The notes under the pieces were generated by a model. It saw only the letters and a list, made by a program, of their open reading frames with translations. It did not search any database and had not been told where the DNA came from. 64,000 nt of DNA from the NCBI RefSeq assembly GCF_027111255.2, contig NZ_CP114285.2:1922001-1986000 (forward strand), written 5' to 3'. This DNA is from Flavobacterium flavigenum (lineage in GTDB: Bacteria; Bacteroidota; Bacteroidia; Flavobacteriales; Flavobacteriaceae). Below are positions 8,971 through 17,990 of this stretch, in pieces. The position numbers and the translations under genes are program-made. How positions within the stretch are numbered: position 1 is the first letter of the stretch; each line of letters begins with the position of its first letter.

Positions 8971-9017
8971 TACTAAATATTTATTTCTGTTTTATTTGCA
9001 TAAACATAAAAGAAGAA

Positions 9018-9476
9018 ATGATGAAAATAATATGTGCAATTATTTTTTTGGGAATTACAAATTTTGCCCATGCTCAAAATGATCTGGTAAAATTCACTTA
9101 CGATAGTGCTGGTAATCAGACGCAACGTATAATATGTATAAACTGTTTATCAGCAAAAAAAACTAATGACAGTATCAAAGAAGTTTCTGTATTGCAGGAA
9201 GAAGATTTACAAAAGTTTATACCAGACGATGATATCTCCTATTATCCAAATCCGGTAAGGGAAGAACTGTATCTTCAATGGCATTTTTTTGAGGGGACTC
9301 AAATCTCTTCTATTAACGTGCATGACTTGAATGGTCGCTTACTTCAATCTTTAAATGGCATGAGTAAAGTAACTAATCAAAATATTTCTTTTCAAAATTA
9401 CCCAAGAGGAGTGTATGCTATTGTACTAACTTATAATAATGGTGAACAAAAATCAATCAAAATCATTAAGGAATAA
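9018..9476 (+). CDS. short YD-motif protein with T9SS type A sorting domain
   Basis: The 152-residue protein has a signal peptide (ending NFAHAQ), one RHS/YD-like motif (VKFTYDSAGNQTQR, residues 24-37), a short acidic linker and a C-terminal type IX secretion sorting domain of about 75 residues (YYPNPVREELYLQW ... RGVYAIVLTYNNGEQKSIKIIKE region). Such domains direct export through T9SS and are normally cleaved at the surface. The stop codon is 3 bp before the start of the giant RHS gene, so the two are translated from one message. A second ATG at 9021 is equally possible as start. Its proposed adaptor role is inference. Confidence 0.85.
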   Translation: MMKIICAIIFLGITNFAHAQNDLVKFTYDSAGNQTQRIICINCLSAKKTNDSIKEVSVLQEEDLQKFIPDDDISYYPNPVREELYLQWHFFEGTQISSINVHDLNGRLLQSLNGMSKVTNQNISFQNYPRGVYAIVLTYNNGEQKSIKIIKE

Positions 9477-9479
9477 AAT

Positions 9480-12400
9480 ATGAAACATTTTTACTTTACC
9501 CTATTCTTTTTAGGTTTATCTTTTTTGTTATCTGCACAGGAAATGGGAGGCACTCCAGTGGAAGGTTTATTACCTATCAAAAAAATAGACAATTCTGAAG
9601 GAGCATCAATCTCTAAGACAAGTGACTTAGGTTCAGCCTCGAATAGAATACTAACAACCTCAGCAATAACTCCTACAGGAAGTTCTTCTGAAGTTGGAAT
9701 CACTGAAGGTCTATTATCAGTGTCGCTTTCTGGATCAGCAAATTATAATATTCCTATTTTAGTTCCCCCTGGCATTAATGGTGTAGTCCCTCAGGTAAGT
9801 TTAGCTTATAGCAGCCAGGGAGGCAATTCCATAGCTGGATATGGTTGGAATATTACAGGAGTTTCTAAAATTACAAGGATACCTGCAACAAAATTTCATG
9901 ATGGAATTATCGATGGAGTTGATTTTGACAATTTAGATCGTTTTGCACTTGATGGCCAACGATTGGTCATAAAAAGCGGTACATATGGAGCAAGTGGTGC
10001 AGTATATGAAACGGAAAACTTTTCTAATATAAAGGTTACTTCATATGGAATTCACCCAAATGGTGTCTCTTATGGACCTGCTTATTTTATAGTTGAATAC
10101 CCTGATGGCTCCAAAGCTTATTACGGTAATTCTACAGATTCCAGAAGTATAATGGAATACTCCATTACTTATTGGGAAAATCCACAGGGAGTTCGTATCA
10201 GTTATACATATAATAATGTCAATAACAGCTTAAGCATTGCTACTATTAATTATGGGACATTAGGAGCAACAACTGGTATAAACAAAATCCAGTTTAATTA
10301 CGGTACAGCTAATCAGAAGGAAGAATTGTATGTAGGAAATCAAAAAATTTTACAGGACAAAATTTTATACAGCATTGTTGTGACAGCTAATAGTATTGGT
10401 TATAGAAGCTATCAATTGGCACATTGGCCAACCTCTCAGGGCTATCAACGACTAATTAGTATTACTGAAAAATCAGGAGATGGTTCAAAAAGCTATAATC
10501 CTACCATTTTTACTTATGAAGATACTACTCAATCTATTTCCTATGCTGACATCACTACTAATTTGAATATTGGAAATATTACATCATTAAATGCAGGAAC
10601 TGTATCGGGAGATTTTGATGGAAATGAAAAAATGGAATTCATACTTTATCCAACTACCGGTACTGACAGCAAAGCTAAATACTGGTTGTTTTCAAGTATA
10701 GATTCAGATAATTACGTAAATTTTGGCACTCAGCATAATGTAGGAGCATTTGAAGAAATTTTTGCAACCACCTGGTTGAGTTGGAATAATCATCTTATGC
10801 CTAAACAAGGATGGACAGTCGTTAAAAAAGCAAATACTAATTATACTTTTACGGTTTATAGTGCTTCAGCTACTTACCCTATTCTTTATCAATATGAGCG
10901 GGTTGTTAATTTTCCAGTGGAGCCAATGGCTGGTTTATGCTACAAAAACCAAATGGTTCCTAAAAAGATAATTTCAGGAGATTTTAATGGTGATGGATTA
11001 ACTGATGTAATTGCAATTGACAATCCTTCTTCTTGCACTAAAAAGAAAGTCTATTTTGTTGATTTAAAAAGAGATAATACCTCTAATTATTTAACCTATT
11101 CAGGGGAATTGCTAGTTAATCTGAGTTCTACTTCACGAGTGGATGTGGCTGATATGGATGGAGATGGGAAATCAGATTTTATGGTGTTTGAAAATGGAAA
11201 AGTAACTTGTTATACTTTAGATAACGCCAATCAATTGGTTTTATTGTGCAATTATTCTGATACCAATATCTCCGTTGCTACTACTAAAACAATTATACTT
11301 GGGGATTATAATGGTGATGGAAAAACTGATTTTATGATTCCAAAAGCATATGATTCGTATGATTGGTATAAATATTCCTCTACAGCAACGGGCTTTTATA
11401 AACAAATAGTTTCATCAGTACCATACTATAGAAATATTTCAACAGAAACCCACAATTATATAGCATCTGATTACGATAAAGATGGAAAATCCGATATAAT
11501 TCGAGCAACGAATACCCGAAACTCAGCAAATACTTCTGGAAAAATACTAATAGTATGTTACGTGAATACCAATGGTTCTTTCGGTTATACTTCAGTTGAA
11601 GCAGTTAGTCCATTTCTATCCGATATAAATCTCAATACACTTCCTATTTATCTACCTACAGGAAAAGGATTTCAAAGCAAAGATAAACCTTATAATCCAA
11701 CATTAGAAATAGCATTTTTAAGTAACAATAAAATTTTCTATTTTAATTCTGGCAAGGATAATACTAAGGATCAATTATTACGCTCTATTACTACTGGTAA
11801 TGGTGTAAAAGAGTTCATCACTTACAAACCTTTAAACTCAGATGTTGATTATGAAAATGGTTTTTATAATCCTATTTATAATAGCTCTTATTCCGAGAGT
11901 TACCCTAATTCAAATATTGAATCGGCTTCCAGCATGCAGGTGGTTTCTATGTTGGAAAAACAAAGTGCTACAGATTATAAAAAACAGTTGTATTCTTATT
12001 ATGATGCTATTTCAAACACAGAAGGATTAGGATTTTTAGGTTTCAAATCAACTGCTAATACCAATTGGTTTGACAATAATAATCCAACTATTTCAACAAT
12101 ATCTAAATTTGATACGAACTTGCGCGGAGCAAATATAGAAAGCTATAGTGTTATTGGACAGTACAATGCCAGTAATTATGCTGCACCAAGTGATTTTATT
12201 AGTAAAACAACATCAACATACATTAGTTCATTAAGTGCTACTAAAGTATTCAATCTCAAACTGACCAATTCTCAACAATACAACGGTTTGGAAAATACCA
12301 GCATAGAAACTTCCTCCATCGTATATGATGCTTTTAATAATCCAACAACATCAACAGTTACAACAAAAGAAGGAGGTGCAACCCAACAAACTACAGTAAC

Positions 12401-15400
12401 TAATTTGGCGTATGCTGCACCTACAAGCTCTCCTTATGTTGTAGGCAGGCCCACGAATAAAACCCAAAGTGTGACAGTTTCAGGAGACACTATGACTACT
12501 GAAGAACAATACGTTTACAATACAGGGGGTTTATTAACTCAAGTGAAGAAAAAAGGACATAATACTAACTTTATTACCGAAAACAATGTCTATGACTCCT
12601 TTGGCAACATTACCAAAAAAATAATTTCAGCTAACAATGTTTATCCAAGAGAAACAATTTATGAATATGATCCATCGGGAAGATTTTTAACCAAAAGTAT
12701 TGATGTAGAAGGACTAGCAACCAATTATAATTACAATACAGCTAATGGCGTATTAAATTCAGAAACAAATCCGTATGGATTAACAACTTCTTATTTATAT
12801 GACGCCTGGTTCAAGAAAACAAAAACTACCGATTATCTAGGGAAGAATAATACTTATACCTATACCCAAATTAACGAAAAAACAAAAATAACTACCACCG
12901 GAGATGACGGCAGTTTTAATGAAGAACTCTACGATGATTTAGGACGAAAAATAACCACTACTGCAAAAGACTTAAATGGCAATGTATCTAGCGTTTCTTA
13001 TCTTTATGATATTTACGACAGAAACTATAAAATAAGTGAACCTTATAGTGGCAGTAGTGCAACTCAATGGAACGAAACGCAATATGATGTATATGGAAGA
13101 CCAACTCAAAATATATCTTTTACAGGCAAAACGACAAGTTTCAGTTATTCTGGTTTGACCACAACCATTAATGATGGCACTAAAACAAAATCAGTAACTA
13201 AAAATGCGTTAGGCAATACAGTATCTTTAACCGACACCCCAGGTGGAACAATTACCTATACTCATTTTGCCAATGGTAATCTAAAATCATCCAATTATAA
13301 TGGAGAAGTAACCACGATTGAGCAGAATGGCTGGGGCAGAAAAACTAAACTTACTGACCCATCGGCTGGTGAATATAATTATACTTATAATGATGTAGGG
13401 CAGGTCTTAACAGAAACGACACCCAATGGCACCACAACTTACGCCATAAACACAGTAGGCAAATTAACGCAAAAAAAAATTGTAGGAACGAATACTAACA
13501 CTACGACTACATATACGTATGATGTTGCCAGCAAATTACTAACATCAAGTACTTTTGTTGATGCCTTAGAAAATAATGCAACCACTACAACTGTTTACAC
13601 GTATGACAGTAATAAAAGGTTGACATCTTCAGTTGAAACAACTCCATATGCAAGCTTTACCAAACAACTAACTTATGATGCCTTTGGCAGGGTAAATACT
13701 GAAACCTCAACAGCTACTGCAGCTGGAAAATCAAGTACTAAAACCGTACAGCATACCTATAAAAACGGACAGCCATGGCAAATAATAGACACATCCAATT
13801 CTCAGGTATTATGGCAAACTAATACCATTAACGCCAGAGGACAGCTTACTGGTGCGACTATGGCCAATGGAAATATTGCCATCAGTAATACTTATGATTC
13901 TTATGGATTTATTTCTCAAAGTAAACAGGACCGATTGATTGTTTCCCCGGGAAACATCATGACCCTTAATACGGTGTTTGAATCTCAAAAAGCAAATTTA
14001 ACCAGCAGGACCAATAATTTATTTAACTGGAATGAAAGTTTTACTTATGATGCCTTAGACCGTCTTACTTCGTTTAAAAACACCGCAGGTATAACCGAAA
14101 CCCAAAGCTATGATGACCGAGGAAGGATTACCCAAAATGCAGTAGGAACTTATAATTATACCAATACTGCCAAAGCATACCAAAATACCTCGATAGCAGT
14201 TACACCTGAAGCTTTAACTCATTATCAGGTAAATCAGCAACAAGATATTACCTATAATGTCTTTAAAAGTCCTTACCAGATTGAGGAAACAGGCAAGGAT
14301 AAAATTAGTTTTACATACAACGATGCTAACAGCCGTAGTACCGTATTTTATGGTAGTACCGATAACGACAAACTATTAAGACCATTACGTAAATACTACT
14401 CTGCCGATGGCAGCATGGAAATTAAACACACCATTCAGACTGGAGCAGTTGAGTTTGTAACGTATATAGGTGGCGATGGCTATAGCGCTCCTGTAGTATT
14501 AAAAAGTGATGGCGCTACCCAGAATTATTTATATTTACAAAGAGATTACCAGGGAAGTATTGTTGGTATTAGCGATGCTACAGGCCAATTGCTGGAAAAA
14601 CGTTTGTTTGATGCTTGGGGCAATGTGTTAGTACAGGATGGGGCAGGAAATGCATTAAACGGTCTTACTTTGTTAGATAGAGGTTATACCGGTCATGAAC
14701 ATTTGCAAAGTGTAGCGTTGATACACATGAACGGGCGTTTGTATGATCCTAAACTTCACCGTTTCTTACAGCCGGATAATTATGTGCAAGATCCTACCGA
14801 TACGCAAAATTATAACCGTTACAGTTATGTGCTAAACAATCCATTAAAATACACAGATCCTAGTGGGGAATTATCATGGAGATCTGTAGGGGGATGGATT
14901 AAGAGAAATTCACAAGCCATTACTATTGTAGCAACAGTTGTGGTAGCTGTCGGTTTAACTGTAGTAACGGCAGGTATGGCTAGTCCACTAGCAGCAGCAG
15001 CCATTGTTGGGGCTGGAGCAGGCTTTACATCAGGTGCAGTAGGTACATGGACACAGGGAGGAAGTTTCGCAGACGGTCTTCTTAATGGTGCTATACAAGG
15101 TGCTATTGGTGCTGCTTCAGGCTATGCCGGAGCATATATGAGTACCGCTATAAATGCAGTTGGAATTATTCCGGGTGCCTTATCTGGCGCGGCTACTTCT
15201 ACTTCTTTAGGAGCAATGACCAATTTGATATCAGGCAACGATTGGAATGCCGGTTTGGGAATGGCAGCAGTGTTTGGCGGAATTGGCGGTGGTATTTCCG
15301 GATTTTCAGCAGCTAAAGCAAGTGGTTCTGGTATTTGGTTTGGAACAGAAGTTAAGCCTTCTGCTACAGTTATTGCAGGAAATATTAATAATGCAACTGC

Positions 15401-15785
15401 AGAAGCTCGAGTGGAATATAATAAATCTACACAGGTTCAGACTGAACCTACGAGTATGTCTAATTCTAGCAGTGCGACACAGTTCGATGAATTACCTTCT
15501 GATGTATTAAATAAAACAGCTGAATACCCTAGTGCATATTTAGATTATCCAAGCCAAACAGGTACTCCAAATAGTATTCATCAATATACAACTAATAGTG
15601 GTAAACCTCTCCAAAATACTATTTATAATGGTGATGGAAAAGCAGTAATGCAACTCGATTTTAAACCACATGGAACTGGAAATATAAATGGTGTTCCTCA
15701 CGGACATATAATGGAAGTTCCTGGAGTAATTTCAACAGGACATCAAGGAAATCATATTCCATTTATGTTATTAAAATTTAAATAA
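9480..15785 (+). CDS. SpvB/FG-GAP/RHS-repeat polymorphic toxin-like protein
   Basis: This 2101-residue protein has a signal peptide (cleavage near residue 19, LLSAQ). An SpvB-like N-terminal domain follows (about 75-170, with IPILVPPGINGVVPQVSLAY and GYGWNITG). FG-GAP/VCBS calcium-loop repeats come next (GDFNGDGLTD, ADMDGDGKSD, GDYNGDGKTD, SDYDKDGKSD, about 370-680). Many YD/RHS repeats occupy about 1050-1740. The RHS core (RFLQPDNYVQDP to LKYTDPSGE) lies at about 1761-1800. After the core comes a Gly/Ala-rich hydrophobic stretch (1810-1955) and a tip of about 110 residues ending with PHGHIMEVPG and TGHQGNHIPF. That layout is the polymorphic toxin plan: an RHS shell plus a variable C-terminal effector. 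There is no T9SS domain of its own. The tip is reminiscent of small toxin domains with clustered His but was not identified. Confidence 0.9.
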   Translation: MKHFYFTLFFLGLSFLLSAQEMGGTPVEGLLPIKKIDNSEGASISKTSDLGSASNRILTTSAITPTGSSSEVGITEGLLSVSLSGSANYNIPILVPPGINGVVPQVSLAYSSQGGNSIAGYGWNITGVSKITRIPATKFHDGIIDGVDFDNLDRFALDGQRLVIKSGTYGASGAVYETENFSNIKVTSYGIHPNGVSYGPAYFIVEYPDGSKAYYGNSTDSRSIMEYSITYWENPQGVRISYTYNNVNNSLSIATINYGTLGATTGINKIQFNYGTANQKEELYVGNQKILQDKILYSIVVTANSIGYRSYQLAHWPTSQGYQRLISITEKSGDGSKSYNPTIFTYEDTTQSISYADITTNLNIGNITSLNAGTVSGDFDGNEKMEFILYPTTGTDSKAKYWLFSSIDSDNYVNFGTQHNVGAFEEIFATTWLSWNNHLMPKQGWTVVKKANTNYTFTVYSASATYPILYQYERVVNFPVEPMAGLCYKNQMVPKKIISGDFNGDGLTDVIAIDNPSSCTKKKVYFVDLKRDNTSNYLTYSGELLVNLSSTSRVDVADMDGDGKSDFMVFENGKVTCYTLDNANQLVLLCNYSDTNISVATTKTIILGDYNGDGKTDFMIPKAYDSYDWYKYSSTATGFYKQIVSSVPYYRNISTETHNYIASDYDKDGKSDIIRATNTRNSANTSGKILIVCYVNTNGSFGYTSVEAVSPFLSDINLNTLPIYLPTGKGFQSKDKPYNPTLEIAFLSNNKIFYFNSGKDNTKDQLLRSITTGNGVKEFITYKPLNSDVDYENGFYNPIYNSSYSESYPNSNIESASSMQVVSMLEKQSATDYKKQLYSYYDAISNTEGLGFLGFKSTANTNWFDNNNPTISTISKFDTNLRGANIESYSVIGQYNASNYAAPSDFISKTTSTYISSLSATKVFNLKLTNSQQYNGLENTSIETSSIVYDAFNNPTTSTVTTKEGGATQQTTVTNLAYAAPTSSPYVVGRPTNKTQSVTVSGDTMTTEEQYVYNTGGLLTQVKKKGHNTNFITENNVYDSFGNITKKIISANNVYPRETIYEYDPSGRFLTKSIDVEGLATNYNYNTANGVLNSETNPYGLTTSYLYDAWFKKTKTTDYLGKNNTYTYTQINEKTKITTTGDDGSFNEELYDDLGRKITTTAKDLNGNVSSVSYLYDIYDRNYKISEPYSGSSATQWNETQYDVYGRPTQNISFTGKTTSFSYSGLTTTINDGTKTKSVTKNALGNTVSLTDTPGGTITYTHFANGNLKSSNYNGEVTTIEQNGWGRKTKLTDPSAGEYNYTYNDVGQVLTETTPNGTTTYAINTVGKLTQKKIVGTNTNTTTTYTYDVASKLLTSSTFVDALENNATTTTVYTYDSNKRLTSSVETTPYASFTKQLTYDAFGRVNTETSTATAAGKSSTKTVQHTYKNGQPWQIIDTSNSQVLWQTNTINARGQLTGATMANGNIAISNTYDSYGFISQSKQDRLIVSPGNIMTLNTVFESQKANLTSRTNNLFNWNESFTYDALDRLTSFKNTAGITETQSYDDRGRITQNAVGTYNYTNTAKAYQNTSIAVTPEALTHYQVNQQQDITYNVFKSPYQIEETGKDKISFTYNDANSRSTVFYGSTDNDKLLRPLRKYYSADGSMEIKHTIQTGAVEFVTYIGGDGYSAPVVLKSDGATQNYLYLQRDYQGSIVGISDATGQLLEKRLFDAWGNVLVQDGAGNALNGLTLLDRGYTGHEHLQSVALIHMNGRLYDPKLHRFLQPDNYVQDPTDTQNYNRYSYVLNNPLKYTDPSGELSWRSVGGWIKRNSQAITIVATVVVAVGLTVVTAGMASPLAAAAIVGAGAGFTSGAVGTWTQGGSFADGLLNGAIQGAIGAASGYAGAYMSTAINAVGIIPGALSGAATSTSLGAMTNLISGNDWNAGLGMAAVFGGIGGGISGFSAAKASGSGIWFGTEVKPSATVIAGNINNATAEARVEYNKSTQVQTEPTSMSNSSSATQFDELPSDVLNKTAEYPSAYLDYPSQTGTPNSIHQYTTNSGKPLQNTIYNGDGKAVMQLDFKPHGTGNINGVPHGHIMEVPGVISTGHQGNHIPFMLLKFK

Positions 15786-15792
15786 ACAAGAT

Positions 15793-16155
15793 ATGTTAGA
15801 AAAGATCACACCAAGGTATGGCAATTTTCCTGATAGCCTTATTGAAAGAATTATTTTTTATCCAATTACAGGAAGTACCGAGAGCAATGTAGAGGTTCTT
15901 TTAAGTTGTTATAATATAAAAAATGAAATGAAGAAAGAAATGATAAAATTATCCTTTAAAAAAATAAAACAAATAAAACTAAGTCAACTTAATGATAATC
16001 CTAGTTTATTTTTGAATGAAATTTATATTGAGAATAAAAACGATTTAATTACATTCGATTTTTTTCCCATTGATCATTTTGATTATTTAGAAGAAAATCC
16101 TAATTCAAGTTTTATTATAAAATGCAGCGAGATTGATTTTGAGGTTTTAGAATAA
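15793..16155 (+). CDS. candidate immunity protein for the RHS toxin
   Basis: The 120-residue cytosolic-looking protein has no signal peptide and starts 7 bp after the toxin stop codon. It is acidic toward the C-terminus (HFDYLEENPNSS, CSEIDFEVLE), which is usual for immunity proteins. No immunity family is recognised. The assignment rests on position, size and composition and is inference. Confidence 0.7.
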   Translation: MLEKITPRYGNFPDSLIERIIFYPITGSTESNVEVLLSCYNIKNEMKKEMIKLSFKKIKQIKLSQLNDNPSLFLNEIYIENKNDLITFDFFPIDHFDYLEENPNSSFIIKCSEIDFEVLE

Positions 16156-16538
16156 GTCAAAATAGGAGATTACTTGTGGCGAGAAGGATAATCAATGGGT
16201 AGGCGCATGCCTGTAGCTTGTAACCACAAACAAGGTAACTTAATAAAATTTAATTATAACACATATTAGGGATTTCAAAAAAAATAGTATTTTAAATTAG
16301 AATAATAGCTAATTTACAAAATCTAAACGTTCCAAATTATATTATGACAGACTTAGTGCAGCTATTTACGTACGTTATAAAAATTATAGTACTAAAAAAC
16401 TGTATTTTTTTTGGTTATAAATAAAACAATATTCTTCAGAATTTTCTGCAATAATTGATATTGGCACTAAAAAACCTCCCGAAAATTTAAACTTTTCCGG
16501 GAGGTTCAATCCTACAACTATTAATAAAAAAAATGATA
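16156..16538. other. 383-bp non-coding region after the toxin cassette
   Basis: There is no intact ORF. A short segment at about 16165-16215 can be read as TCGEKDNQWVGACL before a stop, which could be a scrap of an older toxin tip but is too short to claim. The right end holds the terminator of the RND operon. The middle is featureless AT-rich DNA. Confidence 0.4.
16473..16506 (-). terminator. intrinsic terminator of the RND efflux operon
   Basis: On the minus strand AACCTCCCG (complement of 16498-16506) pairs with CGGGAGGTT (complement of 16473-16481), continued by AAAA/TTTT with one bulged base, followed by a T-run. It lies 33 bp after the outer membrane factor stop codon. Confidence 0.85.
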
Positions 16539-17990
16539 CTATTTCCAGCCGCCGCCTAAGTCTTTATAAACATAGACTGCTGCATTGAGCTGTTCTTTTT
16601 TGGTATCTATCAATTCTAATTTTGATTCTAACGCATCACGCTGTGTCATCAAAACTTCGAAATAATCTACTCTTGCCGATTTAAACAAGTCATTCGAAAC
16701 CTCAATCGATTTATTTAAGGCATCTACCTGCTGTGATTTTAAATCGTAGCTTTTCTGTAAATTATCAATTTTAGAAAGTTGATTCGAAACTTCCAGATAC
16801 GCATTCAAAATTGTACGGTCGTAGTTGTACAATGCCTGAAGCTGTCTGGCATTAGCACTTGAAAACTCGGCTTTGATAGCATTTCTGTTAATCAGCGGCG
16901 CTGCTAAATCTCCTGCCAGCGAATACAAAATAGATTCAGGAAACGTAAACAAATAAGACGGTTTAAAAGCCTGCACGCCAAAAGCTGCCGAAATATCAAG
17001 CGAAGGATAGAATTCGGCACGGGCAACTTTTACATCCAGTTTTGCTGCCACCAATTCTAATTCGGCTTGTTTCACATCCGGGCGGTTCATTAGTAACTGA
17101 GACGGAATTCCGGAGTTTACTTCAGCAGGCAATAACGTTAAAAAGTTAGTATTGGTTCTCTTTACTTCCTGAGGATATCTTCCTAATAAGAAATTGATTT
17201 TATTCTCGTTTTCTTTAATTTTCTGAAGAATATCAAACTCTAAACTTTTAGAAGTCAGCACCTCAGCCTGAAACTTCTGCACACCTAATTCTGTAGCTCT
17301 GGCTGCCTGTTTCTGAATTTTTACAATTTCTAAAGCATTTGTCTGTAACTCAATGGTCTGTTTTACAATATCCAGCTGACTGTCTAAAGCCAATAACTCG
17401 TAATAGGAATCGGCTACCTCAGCAATCAGATTGGTGATTACAAAGTTTTTGCCTTCTACAGTTGCCAGATAGCGGTTTAATGCGGCTTTTTTAGAATTGC
17501 GCAATTTTTTCCAGATATCTACTTCCCAATTGGCGTAAGCAGCAATGGTAAAATCTCCTAAAGGGTCCGGCATTTCTACACCTGGTTTAATTTCTGTAGT
17601 GGCATCACCCGCACCCTGACTGGTGTATCGCCCTACTTTTTCTACTCCTGCTCCGGCACGTACGCCTACAGACGGCAGTAAAAGCCCTTTTTTAACACGG
17701 ATATCATTTTTTGCAATTTCGATTTCCTGCAGTGTAATGTTTAGTTCCTGATTGTTTTTTAAGGCTGCATCAATTAAGTCAATTAGATTTTGATCCTTAA
17801 AAAATGTTCTCCATTTCATAGAACCGGTATTGACTGTGTCCAGATTTTTGACTGCTCCAAAAGATTCCGGAACAGGGGAACTTGCCGTTGCAGTCTCGGC
17901 TACAGGGGCTTTACAGCCCACTACAGCAAGACAAATACCTAATGCAATACTATATTGATATGCTTTGAATTTATACATGATTGTTGTCAA
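16539..17990 (-). CDS. RND efflux outer membrane factor (TolC/NodT family lipoprotein)
   Basis: The 483-residue protein begins with a lipoprotein signal (ALGICLAVVGCKAP). It has the two outer-membrane-efflux repeats, with LIDLIDAALKNNQELNITLQ opening the first and the RPDVKQAELELVAAKLDV segment typical of NodT/OprM proteins. It forms the trimeric outer membrane channel of a tripartite pump. Its first 20 bases overlap the end of the RND permease gene, so the two are coupled. Met 5 (17978) is an equally good start. Pump substrates cannot be told from sequence. Confidence 0.94.
   Translation of the reverse strand: MTTIMYKFKAYQYSIALGICLAVVGCKAPVAETATASSPVPESFGAVKNLDTVNTGSMKWRTFFKDQNLIDLIDAALKNNQELNITLQEIEIAKNDIRVKKGLLLPSVGVRAGAGVEKVGRYTSQGAGDATTEIKPGVEMPDPLGDFTIAAYANWEVDIWKKLRNSKKAALNRYLATVEGKNFVITNLIAEVADSYYELLALDSQLDIVKQTIELQTNALEIVKIQKQAARATELGVQKFQAEVLTSKSLEFDILQKIKENENKINFLLGRYPQEVKRTNTNFLTLLPAEVNSGIPSQLLMNRPDVKQAELELVAAKLDVKVARAEFYPSLDISAAFGVQAFKPSYLFTFPESILYSLAGDLAAPLINRNAIKAEFSSANARQLQALYNYDRTILNAYLEVSNQLSKIDNLQKSYDLKSQQVDALNKSIEVSNDLFKSARVDYFEVLMTQRDALESKLELIDTKKEQLNAAVYVYKDLGGGWK

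Larger units (their letters stand above)
8252..9017. other. 766-bp AT-rich intergenic region before the RHS locus
   Basis: No ORF of note is present on either strand. The stretch is very AT-rich. Two perfect inverted repeats lie in its right end (listed separately at 8836-8866 and 8951-8970), within 185 bp of the T9SS/YD gene, so this is probably the control region of the toxin locus. The left 500 bp show nothing recognisable. Confidence 0.5.

Noticed and set aside
9491..9703. Minus-strand ORF of 70 residues in the start of the RHS gene
   Set aside because: It is antisense to a conserved signal peptide and SpvB region and shows no protein-like features.
16165..16215. Orphan toxin-tip fragment (reads TCGEKDNQWVGACL)
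   Set aside because: Only about 14 residues are readable, with no start or further homology, so chance cannot be excluded.
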